Below are positions 26,701 to 41,700 of a DNA stretch of 64,000 nucleotides, in pieces. The notes beneath the pieces are model-generated. The model was not told where the DNA came from. It saw nothing but the letters and a program-made list of their open reading frames with translations, and made no database searches. The stretch is from Manduca sexta. Taxonomy: Eukaryota; Arthropoda; Insecta; Lepidoptera; Sphingidae. The stretch spans positions 12,036,777-12,100,776 of the forward strand of contig NC_051141.1 in assembly GCF_014839805.1 (NCBI RefSeq), in the 5' to 3' direction. The translations under genes and the position numbers were made by a program. Within the stretch, counting starts at the first letter, position 1; every line of letters begins with the position of its first letter.

Positions 26701-29700
26701 ATTGAGTAACTGTTGCTCGCGGCTTTGCCCTCGTCAAAGAGTTTTCCGGGATAAGTGTCCAGCTTTAGATTTTCCCGGGAGAGAAAGTAGCTTATGTCCT
26801 TCCCAGGGTCTCGAAGAATATCCCTACCAAATTACATTAAAAACCATTGCGTAGTTTTTGAGTTTATCGTGTTCCAATAGTTTTTCAATTCGAACCAATA
26901 GTTCCCGAGAATAGCATGTTCAAACAAACAAACTTATATGTATATATTTATATGTATAATAGTACATATATTATATAGATAGGGTATAGCGTATATACAT
27001 AGATTCCTTCTTCAATTTGTTTTATTACCCTGTATGTTAAATTTAATAATTTAGATTTTATTATTATTGAAGAGATGATCGATCTATTCGTTCTCTAGTC
27101 TATGCCACATGACGTATACATTTCGAACTCGATAGTTTTGTGGTTAGTTAAAGGCGCACGCGTCGACCGCGTGTTTGCTGCGCCGGAACAAAACTGCCGC
27201 TTCCAAGCACGCACCTTGTGAATAAGCTGTCTTAATGACAGGCTACATGGCCATTCTCATGTGTTAAAAATATATTATATTAAAGAAAAATCTAATAGAA
27301 TTAATATAAGGCCAGCTGTATCTTTAAATAGGCCTCTACTTCGCTCTATATAACCTTTAAAACATAAAGTATATTTCTATAAAATACATTTAACATTTTT
27401 TAAAACTTTCTGTAACAAAAAATACGAGCGGATGATGACCATTGTCATACTCAAAGAGGGCTTCTACATAATATATCCAGATGAATTATAATAAACGGAT
27501 ATCCCTATGTTTTGTATAAACTACAGGAACTCGCTCTGCGACAACCCCATGTTTGTAGGTACTATTGTAGGGATGAAAACAAAGTGAACTGGTTTAGCGG
27601 GGTCCACACCAATGGAGACGCGAGATTTTGACCACTAACATTGAAAAAATTTACGAATTAAATTAAAAGCAAAAAACTGATATGATTCAAAATGCATAGT
27701 ATTGTTATTAGATTAATTGAATATGGTATGGGAACCAAAATATGGAAGTATTTTATATGTGTGTTCTTCTTGAAATAGCTCTTTTTCTCATTGAATTTGG
27801 CTAAAAATATTTTATTAAATGACCTATGAAACAATTAAAATACTTATACATGTAAGAATAATCAATAGTAGCACAGATTATTCTTTTTTGTAGTTTTAGC
27901 TGTTTAATTTGGCATTCAATTTATTATTACATCTTTAATCCATTCTTTTTCCTTTTAATTAAGTTATTATTAATCAGGATATATATATGTTCTTTGGTAG
28001 AATGAATATACGTCTATGCAGTACGTATATCGAAGTCATTAATAAACGTCTTCTGATAGATTTTTTTCTAGAATACAACCTTATTTAAATGTCATAGGTT
28101 ATAAGGTGAAATAAATATGGGAACACATTCTTTGCTAATCGTGCGGAAGTTGCACAGCGTGCACATAAACATAGTGTTCAAGTAAAATTGAGCGGCAATG
28201 TGCAGGTCCTTGCTGGCCGCCAGTACATTTGCCATTATTAGCTTAAACATTGCATATAGATTCTGGATACCTAGGTATTTATCAAATAATAGTGATGACA
28301 TTTTTGTAAAAATTTGATAATTGTAATAAACTATATTCATGAACACACATATAAAATTCAAGTATCTGTATTATATTCGATGAATGCAACGTGCAAGTAA
28401 GATGTATCTTATGTAATATAACATTTACAGCCCAGCAGCTTCTTACATAAGCAATGAAATTATTAATAAGACGACATAATACATACAACAATCAAGGCTT
28501 ATTACAATCTACATTGGCCATTCGCAGTCCTTTTGTTTCGTGAACTCATTCAGTCTATTCATGGAACTGAATGACGTTTGCTTTTGATTTATACTCTATT
28601 TTATCTATTGAATGCACTGCGACGCTATTCAAATTCGTAGTCGAATATTAGTGGAAAACGGGAAACCGAAATACTAATGGATCATCTCGGGAACGGCATT
28701 AAAAGCATGAAGAGTATCAGTATAAAACAAACAATTCTGAACGTATAAGTACCATATTTAATTTAAAAAAACGACTGATACTTGTCTTATGGTGTCCGTA
28801 TTCAAACGGAGTTCCGTATTTTACACAGCGCCATGTGCGTGACTCAATGACCTGAGTTTGCGCCCGTATTATATTAAAATTGATTTGCATGCTTGATGTA
28901 GCACAGCGAGAACGTTACGACTGATTATTTCGTATATTATTTTTGGTTAAAAATCTAAAAGCAATTACTGTTACGCAGTTCTTTTTTTTTAGAAGTAGGC
29001 TCGGCAATAAGATTTAGTTTAAATCTTGCATTATTATTTTAAGGTATGAATAATTTAATAAACTGCTTATATAGATGGGATTGATAATAAACAATATAAG
29101 CAATATTTTCTTCGAAAGCGTCAAGTTTTTTTACATATAATAAATATGTACCAGGCATGTACATTATAGGTATAGGTTTTACAATACCTATAATGTACAT
29201 GTATGTACATTATAGGTATTGTAAAAATACTAGTAAGGAGAACTTTATTAAAGCAACAACAGTTTTCAGATTTTTGTAGGTCGGTATGTTTGTACACAGA
29301 TCATGTTAAAACTAATGCATGGAATTGGATGCAATTTTCGCCAATCTATTGATAGAGGCCAAACTTAAAATAATAACTTAATTTTATCCAAGGAAATATA
29401 AAGCGGGCCGTTTATTTTGGAAAAGATTTTCCATGCAGACGGAGTCGCGAGCAAAAGCTTGTACATAATTAATTAGTTCGTTCATGTAATAGACAGTTGA
29501 ATGTTTACTTTAGGTGGCCTGATTAATCCTTAGTCAGTGAATTTTGTACTATGTAGTACACAATGTACATTAATCTGATACCAGAATTTATTATTCGGAA
29601 ATTAAACAATATCTTAGTTCTAGGAACAAGTAGTGTGTCCTCTAGCCAATTTCCGAAATGTAAACAAATATATAGACACGTTATAATAATTATGTCTATT

Positions 29701-32700
29701 GTAACATTGATATAGTTACATGAAAATCAAAGTATCGAAGCATCTTAATAAATAGTATACATATATAAAATACACAAGCAGTTGGGTTAGAAAAGAGTTC
29801 CTTAAAATAATTGAAAAGTCGATAGATTTATGCTTACTTTACGAGAATTCGCTAGTGAATACGCTACACTATATTTATTTAAATCGATGCAGTTACGTTC
29901 AACATTCAAAGGATGTGGCGCCGAATCGCAAAATCAGAATCGCATCATGTCGCATGGTGCGATAATATTCTGGCAGCGTATCGCGGGCATGTGACGTCAC
30001 CTCGTTTATAAGTATTAATTATAGACTGCTCTAAATCTTTTGGAGACAGTTAGTGAGACCTAATAAAAATATATATATTTTTAGTATGTTTATATGTCCA
30101 TGATTATTTCAGAAACTATCTACGCGTCTATACAACCTTTTAACAAGACAATACGTCCACTGAGTAAGTCCATGAAATAATAGGCGTGGTGGCATGGTCA
30201 CCTTAAAATAGTATCGCGCTTCAGGAAGCGCCGCGTCGCCACGCGATATCCTTCGCGGACTCGCGGCGCGGTACGATATCGTCGCGCGTTCCCTCGGCGT
30301 GGTGCGACAGCGACAGGGTGCGCCGCGGTGCGGCCCTCTAATTTTGCATTATAGCACCGCGCCGTACTTTAGAATGCTATTACGTACTATATTTCATGAT
30401 ACAGGAAGTTTCAAATAGGTACGTCGTTTTATCGTAGATATTTACGCGTTTCGGTCTAGTTTTAGCAATAAACCTTATTAAAATAAGAAAGTCTATAAGC
30501 TGTAGTAGAGTCTAAAGGTTGTTCGGGGCACTCTACATAATATTTCAGCAGAAATTCCTGATGACGTCAATACTTTCCTGTCTCAGACTTTAATAGCTCT
30601 ATCATGTGGCTCTACTTTGGTTTTACCCAGGTCCAATTGAAGTATGGATAACAATTTTTCCGGTAAAGATAACTCTAAGTGAGGTCTCTAAGAAATCTTA
30701 CATTTATTTTTAATTCAAACGTTCTGATATATGCTTCATTAACGGCATGCCAGTATTATTGACAATAGTAAGTAGCTAAAACCCTGACCGCAATCGAAAA
30801 TATTTCCTCCAGATCGTGCTGTGTGGATTCCAGTATCGTTGTTTGAATTGTAACATGTGTTTTATGTACCTACATTTTGTTATATGAAATAATAACTTCC
30901 TCGAGGCGCCGTCAGTCTATTGTTAGTTGAATAGGTTTTACCGTGTTACTAAACCTTATAATTGACGTAATACGTGACGTGTTCTCAATTATTACTTGCA
31001 TGAAGTTGCCTTTAGGTTCGCTGTCGCCTTTGTTCCAGTGAATTTGAAGTATTTGTTATTATATTATGTACTTATAACTAATATAGTGCCTTTTTAATAA
31101 AAAAAATACTCGTAAATATAGCCAAATATATACATAAGGTAATGCTTAGGTGCTCAGCAAATTGTATATTGATATAAATAAATTAATCTTTTGACCTCAA
31201 ACTTATGTTCAATATGCCTAATAAGATGTCATAAATAACGAAACACTTCATGTAAGTAAAATTAAATCAATGGTATTATAAAATGGAAATAATACTGATT
31301 GGCGTTACAGTAAGCATCCTTTTTTGTAATATTTTCTTAAATGTATTTAAACATAAATTCAAAATAATTATACAAAGCCTGGAACTGATGTATAATTTCC
31401 TTTACATATTTATTTTTATATAAAAAAACTGCATCTAAATCGGTCCGTTCGTTTGTGTTACGATTTGGGTTACGATACTACAAACAAACATACACTATAC
31501 AGATACACACTGTTTTCGCGGATAAAGTACCTTATTACTACCGCCCAGCTTTCACTGGGGGGCGACTGAGCGGTTATGTTGGGGTAACCGTGCCTTACGG
31601 CCCGGCATTAAGCCGTCCAGATTTGATGATCAGAAGCCCCTGCGCGCCGAAGGACGCTGTCGTCGTCAACGGCAGCACGAGGCCTACCTTCCACGCTGCC
31701 AGTCCATCCCGGGGTCACCCGAATGTGCAAAAGCGCACGATGTACGCTAAGGGCGGACAGCCCCCTGCTGCCCGCCGACGACCCCCCTATTAGCCGCCTC
31801 TTACGACAGGCAGGGGACACCGTGGTGGAATTCTCCGAACGCCCCCAATCCACAGGGCGGTACACACCTTAAACTTATAACACCTCTCTTTTTCCGTCGG
31901 GGTTTAAAAATAGGTTTGGGCCATTAGAATATGAATAAGCTAGAATCTAGTTTAATATTTTTATCGTTCGCTTTTAATATAATTTATATGGATCGTTGTC
32001 ACATAAAGACGCTGCTGAAGAAGACGGGAAATTAAAATTCGCAATTTCGCGTACTTAGACGGCATCAGTTATTTTCGTTTAAAAACCAAACTGCCCAACC
32101 AATTTATAATTCTCTATAGGACAAATCTGGAAGTATATCCTTTCAAATAAATAAATAATTTCCAAATTGAAAAATAAATAATTGAATTCTAAGATAACCA
32201 ATATTAAAAATACACGTCGAATTGAGAACATTCTCCTATTATGAATTCGATTAAAAAGTATTTATAATATAAGTAATAATTTTACTAATATGCGCGATTA
32301 ACCATATAAGATTAAATGTCATTTGATAACTATAGTTCAAAAATGCTACGAAAAAGGAATCTTCATTTCCTTTTTTTTTTTCAACTATATAGTATCATGG
32401 GCTTCATACATAAAACTACATAGGTTGTTGAAATGCATGTTCATTGTTGAGTGGTTCATAATGATAACGCTTTTAAAGTGCTATTGTTCACGTGCTGATC
32501 ATTTGGAAATATATATTCAAGCCGATCGAAATTAACATTTAAAATATAATGTATTTAAGTACTTCTTATTAGTTATAGCGCATGACGTAAATATTTCTTT
32601 GAATATATTAATTCGTCATTCTTTTACAATTGCATAACTAATAACGTTAACTGCTGTAAATTAAATTGTAATTAGCAATACATTTTTACGATCATAAGTA

Positions 32701-35700
32701 TGTGCGTGTCGATGAAGAGTATAAGTTTTCCAGAAGGAAATAATATACTGCAATGGATTTAACTCTATTTGGACCGAGGGGAATCGGGGACTATGGAACT
32801 GGGGCCACCGCGCGCCAGTTCGCTACTATAAATTAATAGAGTTGATGATTTACTGCATCGTGAACAATCATTATTCTGCGTCTCTGTAAAATTGAAGATA
32901 ATAGAGTTCATTGCATAAAAACTATAGTTAAGTGCATAATTTATGTCAAAGTGTTGCGCTGTGTATCACGTGTGGGGAAACGTGAGTGTTCTAAATTGAC
33001 CACGTCTTGACAACTTGTCATTATATTGTACAACACAAACACAACGCACACTCACTTAAGTACTTAGTACATACAATTAACGAAAATATTAATTATTATT
33101 GATGTTGCGAGTCACTGTAGATTCCAGTCACTGCACCTAGTGAGGTGCGTAACTGTATGAATTTGTTTTCTAATATCTTCGTATCTTATCTTATACTACA
33201 TGAATACCGGGACTGTTTGTCCTGTGTAACGCAATAAGCTCTCTATCACATAATATACATCCTTATGGGACTATATACACTCGATTCCAGATGATCTAAA
33301 TTGTTGAGTTCGAGTATGAAATCATGCTTTGTCGCTAAAATAAAAACACTTTATATAAACACTTCGAAATGCGAGAGTCAGTTGTTAAACGCGAATTTTA
33401 TTACGACAAAATAAAAACGTATGTGAAAATAATTGACGTATTCTTGCGTTTTGCTAATGTCGAACGATATTAAATGCATTGCACTTGGTATTGAGCATAT
33501 ATTTTGGCAATGCGTTATGAACGCGCAATGTAACATAAACATGATGTGACGGTTGTTTTCGTGCATGTCGATAATCCATGCGGTATCACAAAGTGTGGGG
33601 CGCGCGCGCGGCGTCCCCTTGGACGCCGAGCTTGGCGCCGGAGCGGGGTGCCGCCGGCCAGACAGTGACGTCACGTGAAAAACACGTTTTCCCTAGTCCA
33701 ACAGCCAGATTAATTCGTTTTCACCAAGCGGATAGTTTTATAGACACTACTTTTAGCAAACACATATTTACAATTAGGCATTACTATTAGATTTTTCTCT
33801 GTATGCTTGGGATTATAAAATGAAACGATAGATCCTTATAGATTGAATGCTGTAGTTGGCTACGTGGGAGCGCTGATATATAACAGCCGACATTAAAAAT
33901 TGCACTTCAAGATTGACCGTAATGTTATTCGACCACTGTACTCTGCAATGAACAAGTCTGCTACTAACAGACACAAACGTATCAAAAGACCCTGATGATA
34001 TCAGCGTCTCGCCTGTTTTGTTTCACATCTTAACAAGTTGCATCCGATTTTAAATTTCCCTTGCTAAGTAAATGACGACAATAATATGTCATCTGTTAAA
34101 TAGTTATTTTCAATGTTGCATTATTACGCTTATACCTTTATAAATATATCATATCATAATATTTCTTACAATAGGTAATTTTTAAAAATCACTTACAATC
34201 CCGCGAATACCGGGTGACACCATAAAATGCAATTTTATAATATTATATGTTTATTAGTAAATGGTGACCAAGTGATTCGGATTCTAGACGAACAGGTGAA
34301 AATATCAATATAGCTTCGTGCACTTACATTTGTTCTACTCTTCTATTTTATAATCTGTTAGACATCATACTTAACTTTTTGTATTGCAGAATAACAAACA
34401 AAAAGAAGCTCTTAAAGTAAATATATAGTTTATTAACTTTATTGTTATCCATATTCAAATAGATGTAATTTTTCCATTTATAGTGTTATAATATCTAAGC
34501 TAATATGAATAGAATTCTACGAGACGTAACAATACACGCCAGATCGGTGGCAAAGTGGTTACCAACCAGAGCTTGCTACTATTTATGTGTCAAATCAATT
34601 TGCTTCCACATAGATGTGCATGCGCAATCATCTCATAACGTTACGTGCAAGTCAATCTACTGTCAAATAGAGCAAGTGACTCTCCGCCCATTGATTAAAA
34701 TAGCCTTGGGGCCATTCTTGCGGCTTCCAAGGAAGTGATCGACAATCATGGATGATTAAAATAAAGTCCAATGTCATTTAATTCGGGACAGGTATTTTGG
34801 ACACATATTTTGGTAATGTCTGCGTCATGCATTATGTGCAGCGTTGCTCATTTGTTTTTATGGAATGTCGATGATGGTTGGTGATAAAAAATATGTTTAG
34901 TTTTTCTAATCATAAACTTCATATAGAACCTGACGGAGAGTCATACTGCTCACATCTGAAACAACTTCATATTAGACAGATTTAAAAATGTTACAAGTTT
35001 TTTATGAATCCTGCTTTATCTTCTACTACTTATGTATCCACAATTATCTTAATTGGCATTTTTAAAAACTTAGTCATGAAACATTAATTTGTTTTAACTA
35101 TTCTGTAAAATTAAAGTAAGGCCAAAAGTAATCAAAAGACGTGAAAGTTATGTTCTCAAGACTTCAGCTTGAGGTTATGTAAGGATGATTATTAATTTTA
35201 TGAAAATGGTAGTTGAATTTGAAACAATTTGTCAAAGGTTTTCTAAGATATGATCCTACAGCTCATTAGAAGCTAATTACTTCTACAGAACTGGCAGAGA
35301 GTTAAACACAAAAATAACTACTGGCATATTAGACAATTTTGGCTGTGGTCATCTTCCAAGACGCCGTAAATAATTTATTGACGAAAATTAGATTCTTCTC
35401 AGAATTAACATTGATTGCTTATTAATTGTTAAATATCCACATAGCTACGCTTTTCGTTCTAAAACACATAACCGAACTATTTGCCCATACTAAAATGTAG
35501 ATTACGCAATACATTGAATAGTTTACTGAAAAATTTACGACGGAGAGCGACAGATCGGGTGATCTTTGATTTGTTTGTATTGTGACGTTTTAACACCGAA
35601 ATACCGAATGTTTTCTTTCACGACGCACGACATCAGTACAAGTTGTTGTCAAATAATTAATCAAAATTTATCTTTCGTAGTAAACAAACACAGTTTATCA

Positions 35701-38700
35701 ATTTCTGAAATAACAAAAAATAGTTTTTCTTAAAAATTATGCGATTATCAACTTCGTAATTTGTAAGTTCCACTTATATATAATAAGAGACAATTTAATA
35801 GTTTGTAGTTATTTAATTTGAATATTTCTACAACGATCACGTCTTTGTGTCGGAATTTTTCTTGGTTTTAACCATGACGTATCTATGCGATATTAAGCAT
35901 AAGGTACATGTTTATCTTGCGGCTTCTAAAAACTGCAATTTGTATAAAATTGGTAATGATTTTGCCAACGCACGTAAAATAATGACGTGTGATTCATTAG
36001 ATTCGTACAGAGGATAAGAGATCATTGTATCCAAACCATTTTATACTTTTGACTTATTGTTTCACCTTATTGTGACATTGGTGACGTAGACTTGTTTTTT
36101 TTACTTCCCCGTGCATTATCAATTATCGCTAGCAGCAAGTAGTTTACAGTTTTGACAACATCGCCCAAATTAACGTGAGACGTACAATCAAATTAGCTTA
36201 TTTATAAATACTAGTGGACGTGTCAATTTAATATATTTGTAGCACATATTGTACATACATTTTATTTATCTGCACGCCTTCTCCATATGTAATCATGCCA
36301 AACCTTACCAAAATCCGTGCGCGCACAGTGCTTTAAAATGCCTACAACGTTTTCTCCTCACTTAATTAGTGAAGAGACAATTTTATAAGTCGAATACTTA
36401 TAAAGTTTTATAAAATACTTATATATATTATAGGTACATATAATATAATAAATATAGATAAGTTTTCGAATACTTATTTCTACTTTGTTTATTGTCCATA
36501 TATTAAATTTAATACCATTCTATAATTTTAAAACTATATTTCATCTGCGCTGTTTTTCGTGACGAATTTATGAAAATAAATTTATAACAATGATACCTAC
36601 TATGGTTATAAGGTTTATTATCGCACAAGCTATGACGAAGAACACTTAGCGGATTAAAGTTGAAAAATCTACTGTGACACCGTAATTATTTATATCCGGT
36701 GAAGCTATTCAGTTACCTTGACGGTGTCACTGTATTGTTCCATTAGAACTTACCTGCACTCATTCCACAACACCGCACCCACCTATAGAGGCGCCTTATT
36801 GGGCACTCAATGTATTGTTCACTGAGTCGAGCATGCAAGTTCCCCAATTTCAATGTACAGTTTTAACAATTTAATAGTATTTAGAATAAATTTACGGTTT
36901 CTTCTAAGGGCGCTTGTTCTGCTAATAAATGTTTCGAGACCAAATGTCTACGTAAATGAGACCATTAATTAGGTAATAGTCTTGCTTTAACCGCCATTTA
37001 ACTAAAGCCATCCACTTGAATGATTATACATCTCTTGATAAAACTGGTAATACATTTTCCGTAGGCTTTCGAAAAATAATGTGCGTAATATCACGTTTAA
37101 GTTTATTATCAAATAAGTTAATGGTATTAATGATTACAGAGCTGCGAAAATAGAACTCTGTTTTTATGTTTTGGATTTTTTTCCACCTAATGTGTTAATT
37201 TAATTTAGGGAATTTATTAAGTCATAATTATTAAATAGTATTCAGTTTATCCTTGATACTGAATTACGCCATGATTATAGTCACCATAAACCCTGTTTAT
37301 ACAAGACAGATACGGCTGAAACATTAAAACCGACACGATAAGAACCATTATTTCGCTGCTTAATTTAAAATATTAGTTAAATCACGTGTGCTGTAGATAT
37401 AACTATAATATTTTACAACAGCAAACACGGCAAGCCCCCAGAATCGTCTGTTTACATCTTTTATTTTTAGATATCCGCCATTTTTGCGTCGAAAGATCAC
37501 GTTAGTTTCGCACCAATGACATTGTTTTGATGGACGAGTTCTTTGAAGAGTCATTACTTGGTTGACTAGTTCAGGAAACTGTGGTACCTAATCTATCAAG
37601 TTCACCTTGCACTTTCCAATTTATCTTAATTTGATGGGTGAGTTACGTTGTAGCATAATGAACTTACAAATTAGATTTTAAACAAAACCGCTCAATTGTT
37701 GTTAATACTCATGAATTGTGGTTTTTATTATCTTAGCACGAAAAAGCGAACACGTGATAGTAAGTAGGTAGATAATATGGCACTTGTAGTTCAAAGTTTC
37801 GCTTGACCATAAATAGCAAAATATAAAGATTGGTGGCTAGAAATAGCAAATAATACCTATAATAAAATGTTGCAGTACAATAGGATACGTAATTCATTAA
37901 CATTTAAATCTATTGAATTTTAATTGTCGGTGATCCATTCTATCATGTAAGAACTGTTAATGAACCAAATGAATAGGAAGTCATTGGTTAGGGTTACGCT
38001 TCGCTGAGCTATCAAGGATAGTCATTTGACTTCTTGCCTTTAAACGTTTTTATCTGTCGTTTCTCCCTTCACTCGCATTGATTCCTTGATTATTTCAAAA
38101 TGTTAAATAGTTTTAATCCTGATTATATATAAAGTTAGCGTCATTTTAGGTTGGGACAGTGGGCCTATCAAAGTACACCGAAACTTCTAATCCTCTATAC
38201 AATTTTGCATACTTTCCAACATTTATTTTCTGCATAAAAATAAAAATAAAACAGATTTATTCCATCCAAAAAAAAAAAAAAATGTTTCAATTGAATTTAA
38301 CGTATATTAATCTCCGTCATACAATAAATATTTTCATAGTTAATAGTCCCGTATGACATATAACAAAACTTCAACAAAACAATGTTGTCATCGCCCTAGG
38401 AGTTTTGGCGATCATCGTGGAAAATGTGAAATACATAATAAACGATTGCTAAAAATTTAATTAGCAAAAAATATTTGGCAAAGTGCGCGTTGGACTTTGA
38501 CATGAATATATATGAAAATAAAATTGAAGTGAATGTTCGTGATGTCAAGAGTACTCCCTTGTTTTATAAATATATACTCTTATTTTGTAACATATATAGA
38601 TATACCCAACAAGAAGAACATTTAATTTTCTGTTTAAAGCCCGAAACAAACGACTGATAATATTTCAACAGGACTTTCGCGACAACACTTTCGCGCAGCT

Positions 38701-41700
38701 ATTGCCATAAATAAAAGGTAGTATTATACGAAAATACAAATCATTAACATCTTGGATACAGACAAGACAGACGAGTCGTATTTTAATAAGTTTAATATGT
38801 ATTTATACGTCCAAAACTAAAATATTTTATCAAAATTAATGATTTCGCGATAGACACGTGTAACTGCAACTTATCAGATATCTCAAACTGTCACTCAGTG
38901 TACAGCACGTCTTGAATTATACATTATGAAACGTTTTCTAAAATTATAATTTTATCATGGGTGTGAAATGCTAAAGTACGTCGTCGAACGTACAGACTGT
39001 ACATAGTCAAATCACGAGTAATATGTGCCTGTATATCTCTTACTAAGTATCTCCTTAATAAAATTACCCGTTACCTGTAACAGAAGTTATAATATAATTT
39101 AAAAAAATGTGTATATGAAAATCTAAACGTGTTGCCACATACTAAATGGAACATGTGGACTATCGGTGACAGTATATAGTACATTTGAAAGAAGTTATAA
39201 TGTTCACACCAATAATATAAGTGGTTCGTGTATAATAAAACACGAGTTCTTGAAAAGTCTGGGGATCAACGTGTTCTGGACCATTTAGTAAGACTATATT
39301 GTAAATGTTTAATTAAATATCCTAATATAGCTTCAATAACCACTTATTTACTAATAGTGCTAATTTATGAATAACACATAACCACAAGTAATTTAAGTCC
39401 ATTAAAATGTTAAGCAAACAAAACGTCATGCTGCGTTGCTAACGTTGTATTTCAATGTTACATGAACTCATTGTAAATTGAGTACTTGAAAATTCGAGAA
39501 TTTATGCCGTGCCACATAGCAGACCAGTGATATTCTATACATTTACATCTTTGGGATAATATTTCACCCAGGTAATCAATGTTTTTTCATAGCTTAGGTA
39601 CGTTACGATGCAACATGTTTAGATATGTTAATAGGTATGTTTCTATATTCCGATACAAGTTAAGGAAACAGAGTTAATATATTTACAATAATACTTAATT
39701 GTACATGTGGTATAGTCTTGGGCGTGGTAGTTTCCTAGTTGGTGTAGGCTTTCCGTAATCATTAAAACATTGCGTTTATGGTTTACGGCTTACATACATT
39801 TTTATATTACTTCAATGAACGAATACACATCAAGAATATTATTTTTAACCACTACAGTATTCCTATTTCTTATATACCTTTTTGTATTAATATTTACGGT
39901 AAATTATAATCGTAATAGTTCAATAATTATAAAGTGTATGTAATCACGATCCAAAAATATAAACTACATTTATCAATTGTATAATATTATCCTTCATAAA
40001 CATAATATTATCAAGGTACTTATATTTTGATGAAAGCGAAATAGTGTTATTAATATTGTGGCACGGGCCTCTCTTACTATCTACTGAGAGGGTTTAGGCC
40101 TTAATCCACAACACAGGTCTAGTGTGGGTTGGTAGACTTCCCATAACTTCGAAATTATTACGGACAACTTCTCAGATATGCAGGTTTCCTCACGATGTTT
40201 TCCTTCACTGTTGAAGCAAGCGATAATTCACAAAGGATACACACATTACGCTTGTTTTTTAGAAAAGTCAGAGGTGCGCATCCTTTGGTTTCGAACCTCC
40301 GGAAATTCGTTTCGGCAGTCCATTGTACTCCCAACTAGGCTATCGCCGCTTGATAATAATTTAGAAAAGAGGTGATATTCCTATTCATTCATCTCCCTCC
40401 AATTTTTTAGATCAGCTCATGTTCCACCTTTGATCAATGGGCATTAATTTCTCGCTATTGGTTACTAGATGTTATTACTCGTTACATTTATTTACGTGGT
40501 ACCTAGTAATTACCGTCCGGCGTAACATTATTAAACGTGCAAATAGGGGTTTATTCTCGTCGTGTTTGCGATTCGTGAACATTGGATCATTATGTGTCGC
40601 AGGCTTCATATTAGTCTATATTGACAATATTGACGTCAAAAGGCGTGTCTCGTTGTGTCTACAAATAAGTAATTGTTGGCTTCGTTTGGAGCCTTGTAAA
40701 TTGATTTAGATGCTACTGCGCATCTACAGAAAATTGTAAATAGAATTAATGTTGGTCTGGCTAGATCACGACTATGAAGGACATGACTAATAAACCCATT
40801 TAATGAAAAACATTCCCCTATTTACTCTAAGTGTACTAGGGCCGAAACTCCTTGGCTCCCAACTAGATAAGAGCCCCGAAATTCCAAAACTTAAATATGT
40901 TTGCCAATTAGTCAAATACATAAGCACTTATAAAAATTGCTGCTTTTTCCAAATTTTGTGCATATTCAGATTAATCCAAGGGCTAGCAAAGGGTCTACTG
41001 ACCGCTATAGTATCAAGAAATAGCGTTTAAAAAAAAATCTTATTACATAGTTTTCTAGGCATCTTAGGACTTAAAAGAAACTAGGGAGTTAATACTGTCG
41101 TGATATTTGAAGGATTAAGAGAACAAAAATTGTTCCTAAAGCGACCAGCTGGCATTTGGTGAGATATCTATATAAATGGAATCTATTTTTTTTTTCATTC
41201 AAGTCCCGATATTTGAAAAGGTGGGTTGGTTTCACTAGTCATTAGAGCGGGACCCTGTGAGGGCTAAACTTTGCGGAGCTAATTAGTACCATTATAGTCT
41301 ACTTCATTGGCTGTTTGTACCAAATATTTACATGATCACATGTCCACAACAAATCATAATAAATATATAACGAATAGCGTGTATACTTCAATAAGAAAAA
41401 AAATAGATAAAGAACACGTGACGGTATTGTAATACGAACGCACTCAGTGATCGGAGAAAATTAAAATATAAAAAAGCCGCAATAAAATTCAACAACTACC
41501 TTTATTTCGATGGGCTCAGTGATTGTTATTGACAGGGAAACGATAATGATAATTTAATATTGTTTGGGACAAACATGTTAGCTTTGAGCATTAGTTACAT
41601 GCGAAGATTTAAATAGAACCAGGAAAACACCGCATTTCACGACATTGAGACTACAGGAATGCTTTAGTATGATTGCCAGTTTCAGTGTTGCCACCAGTAA

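Noticed and set aside
31455..31865. Open frames on both strands
   Set aside because: Inside a GC-rich dispersed repeat fragment.
40287..40350. A tRNA gene (box A and box B present on the minus strand)
   Set aside because: The arms do not form a cloverleaf and the sequence continues into a longer body shared with 44955-45296, so it is a SINE head.
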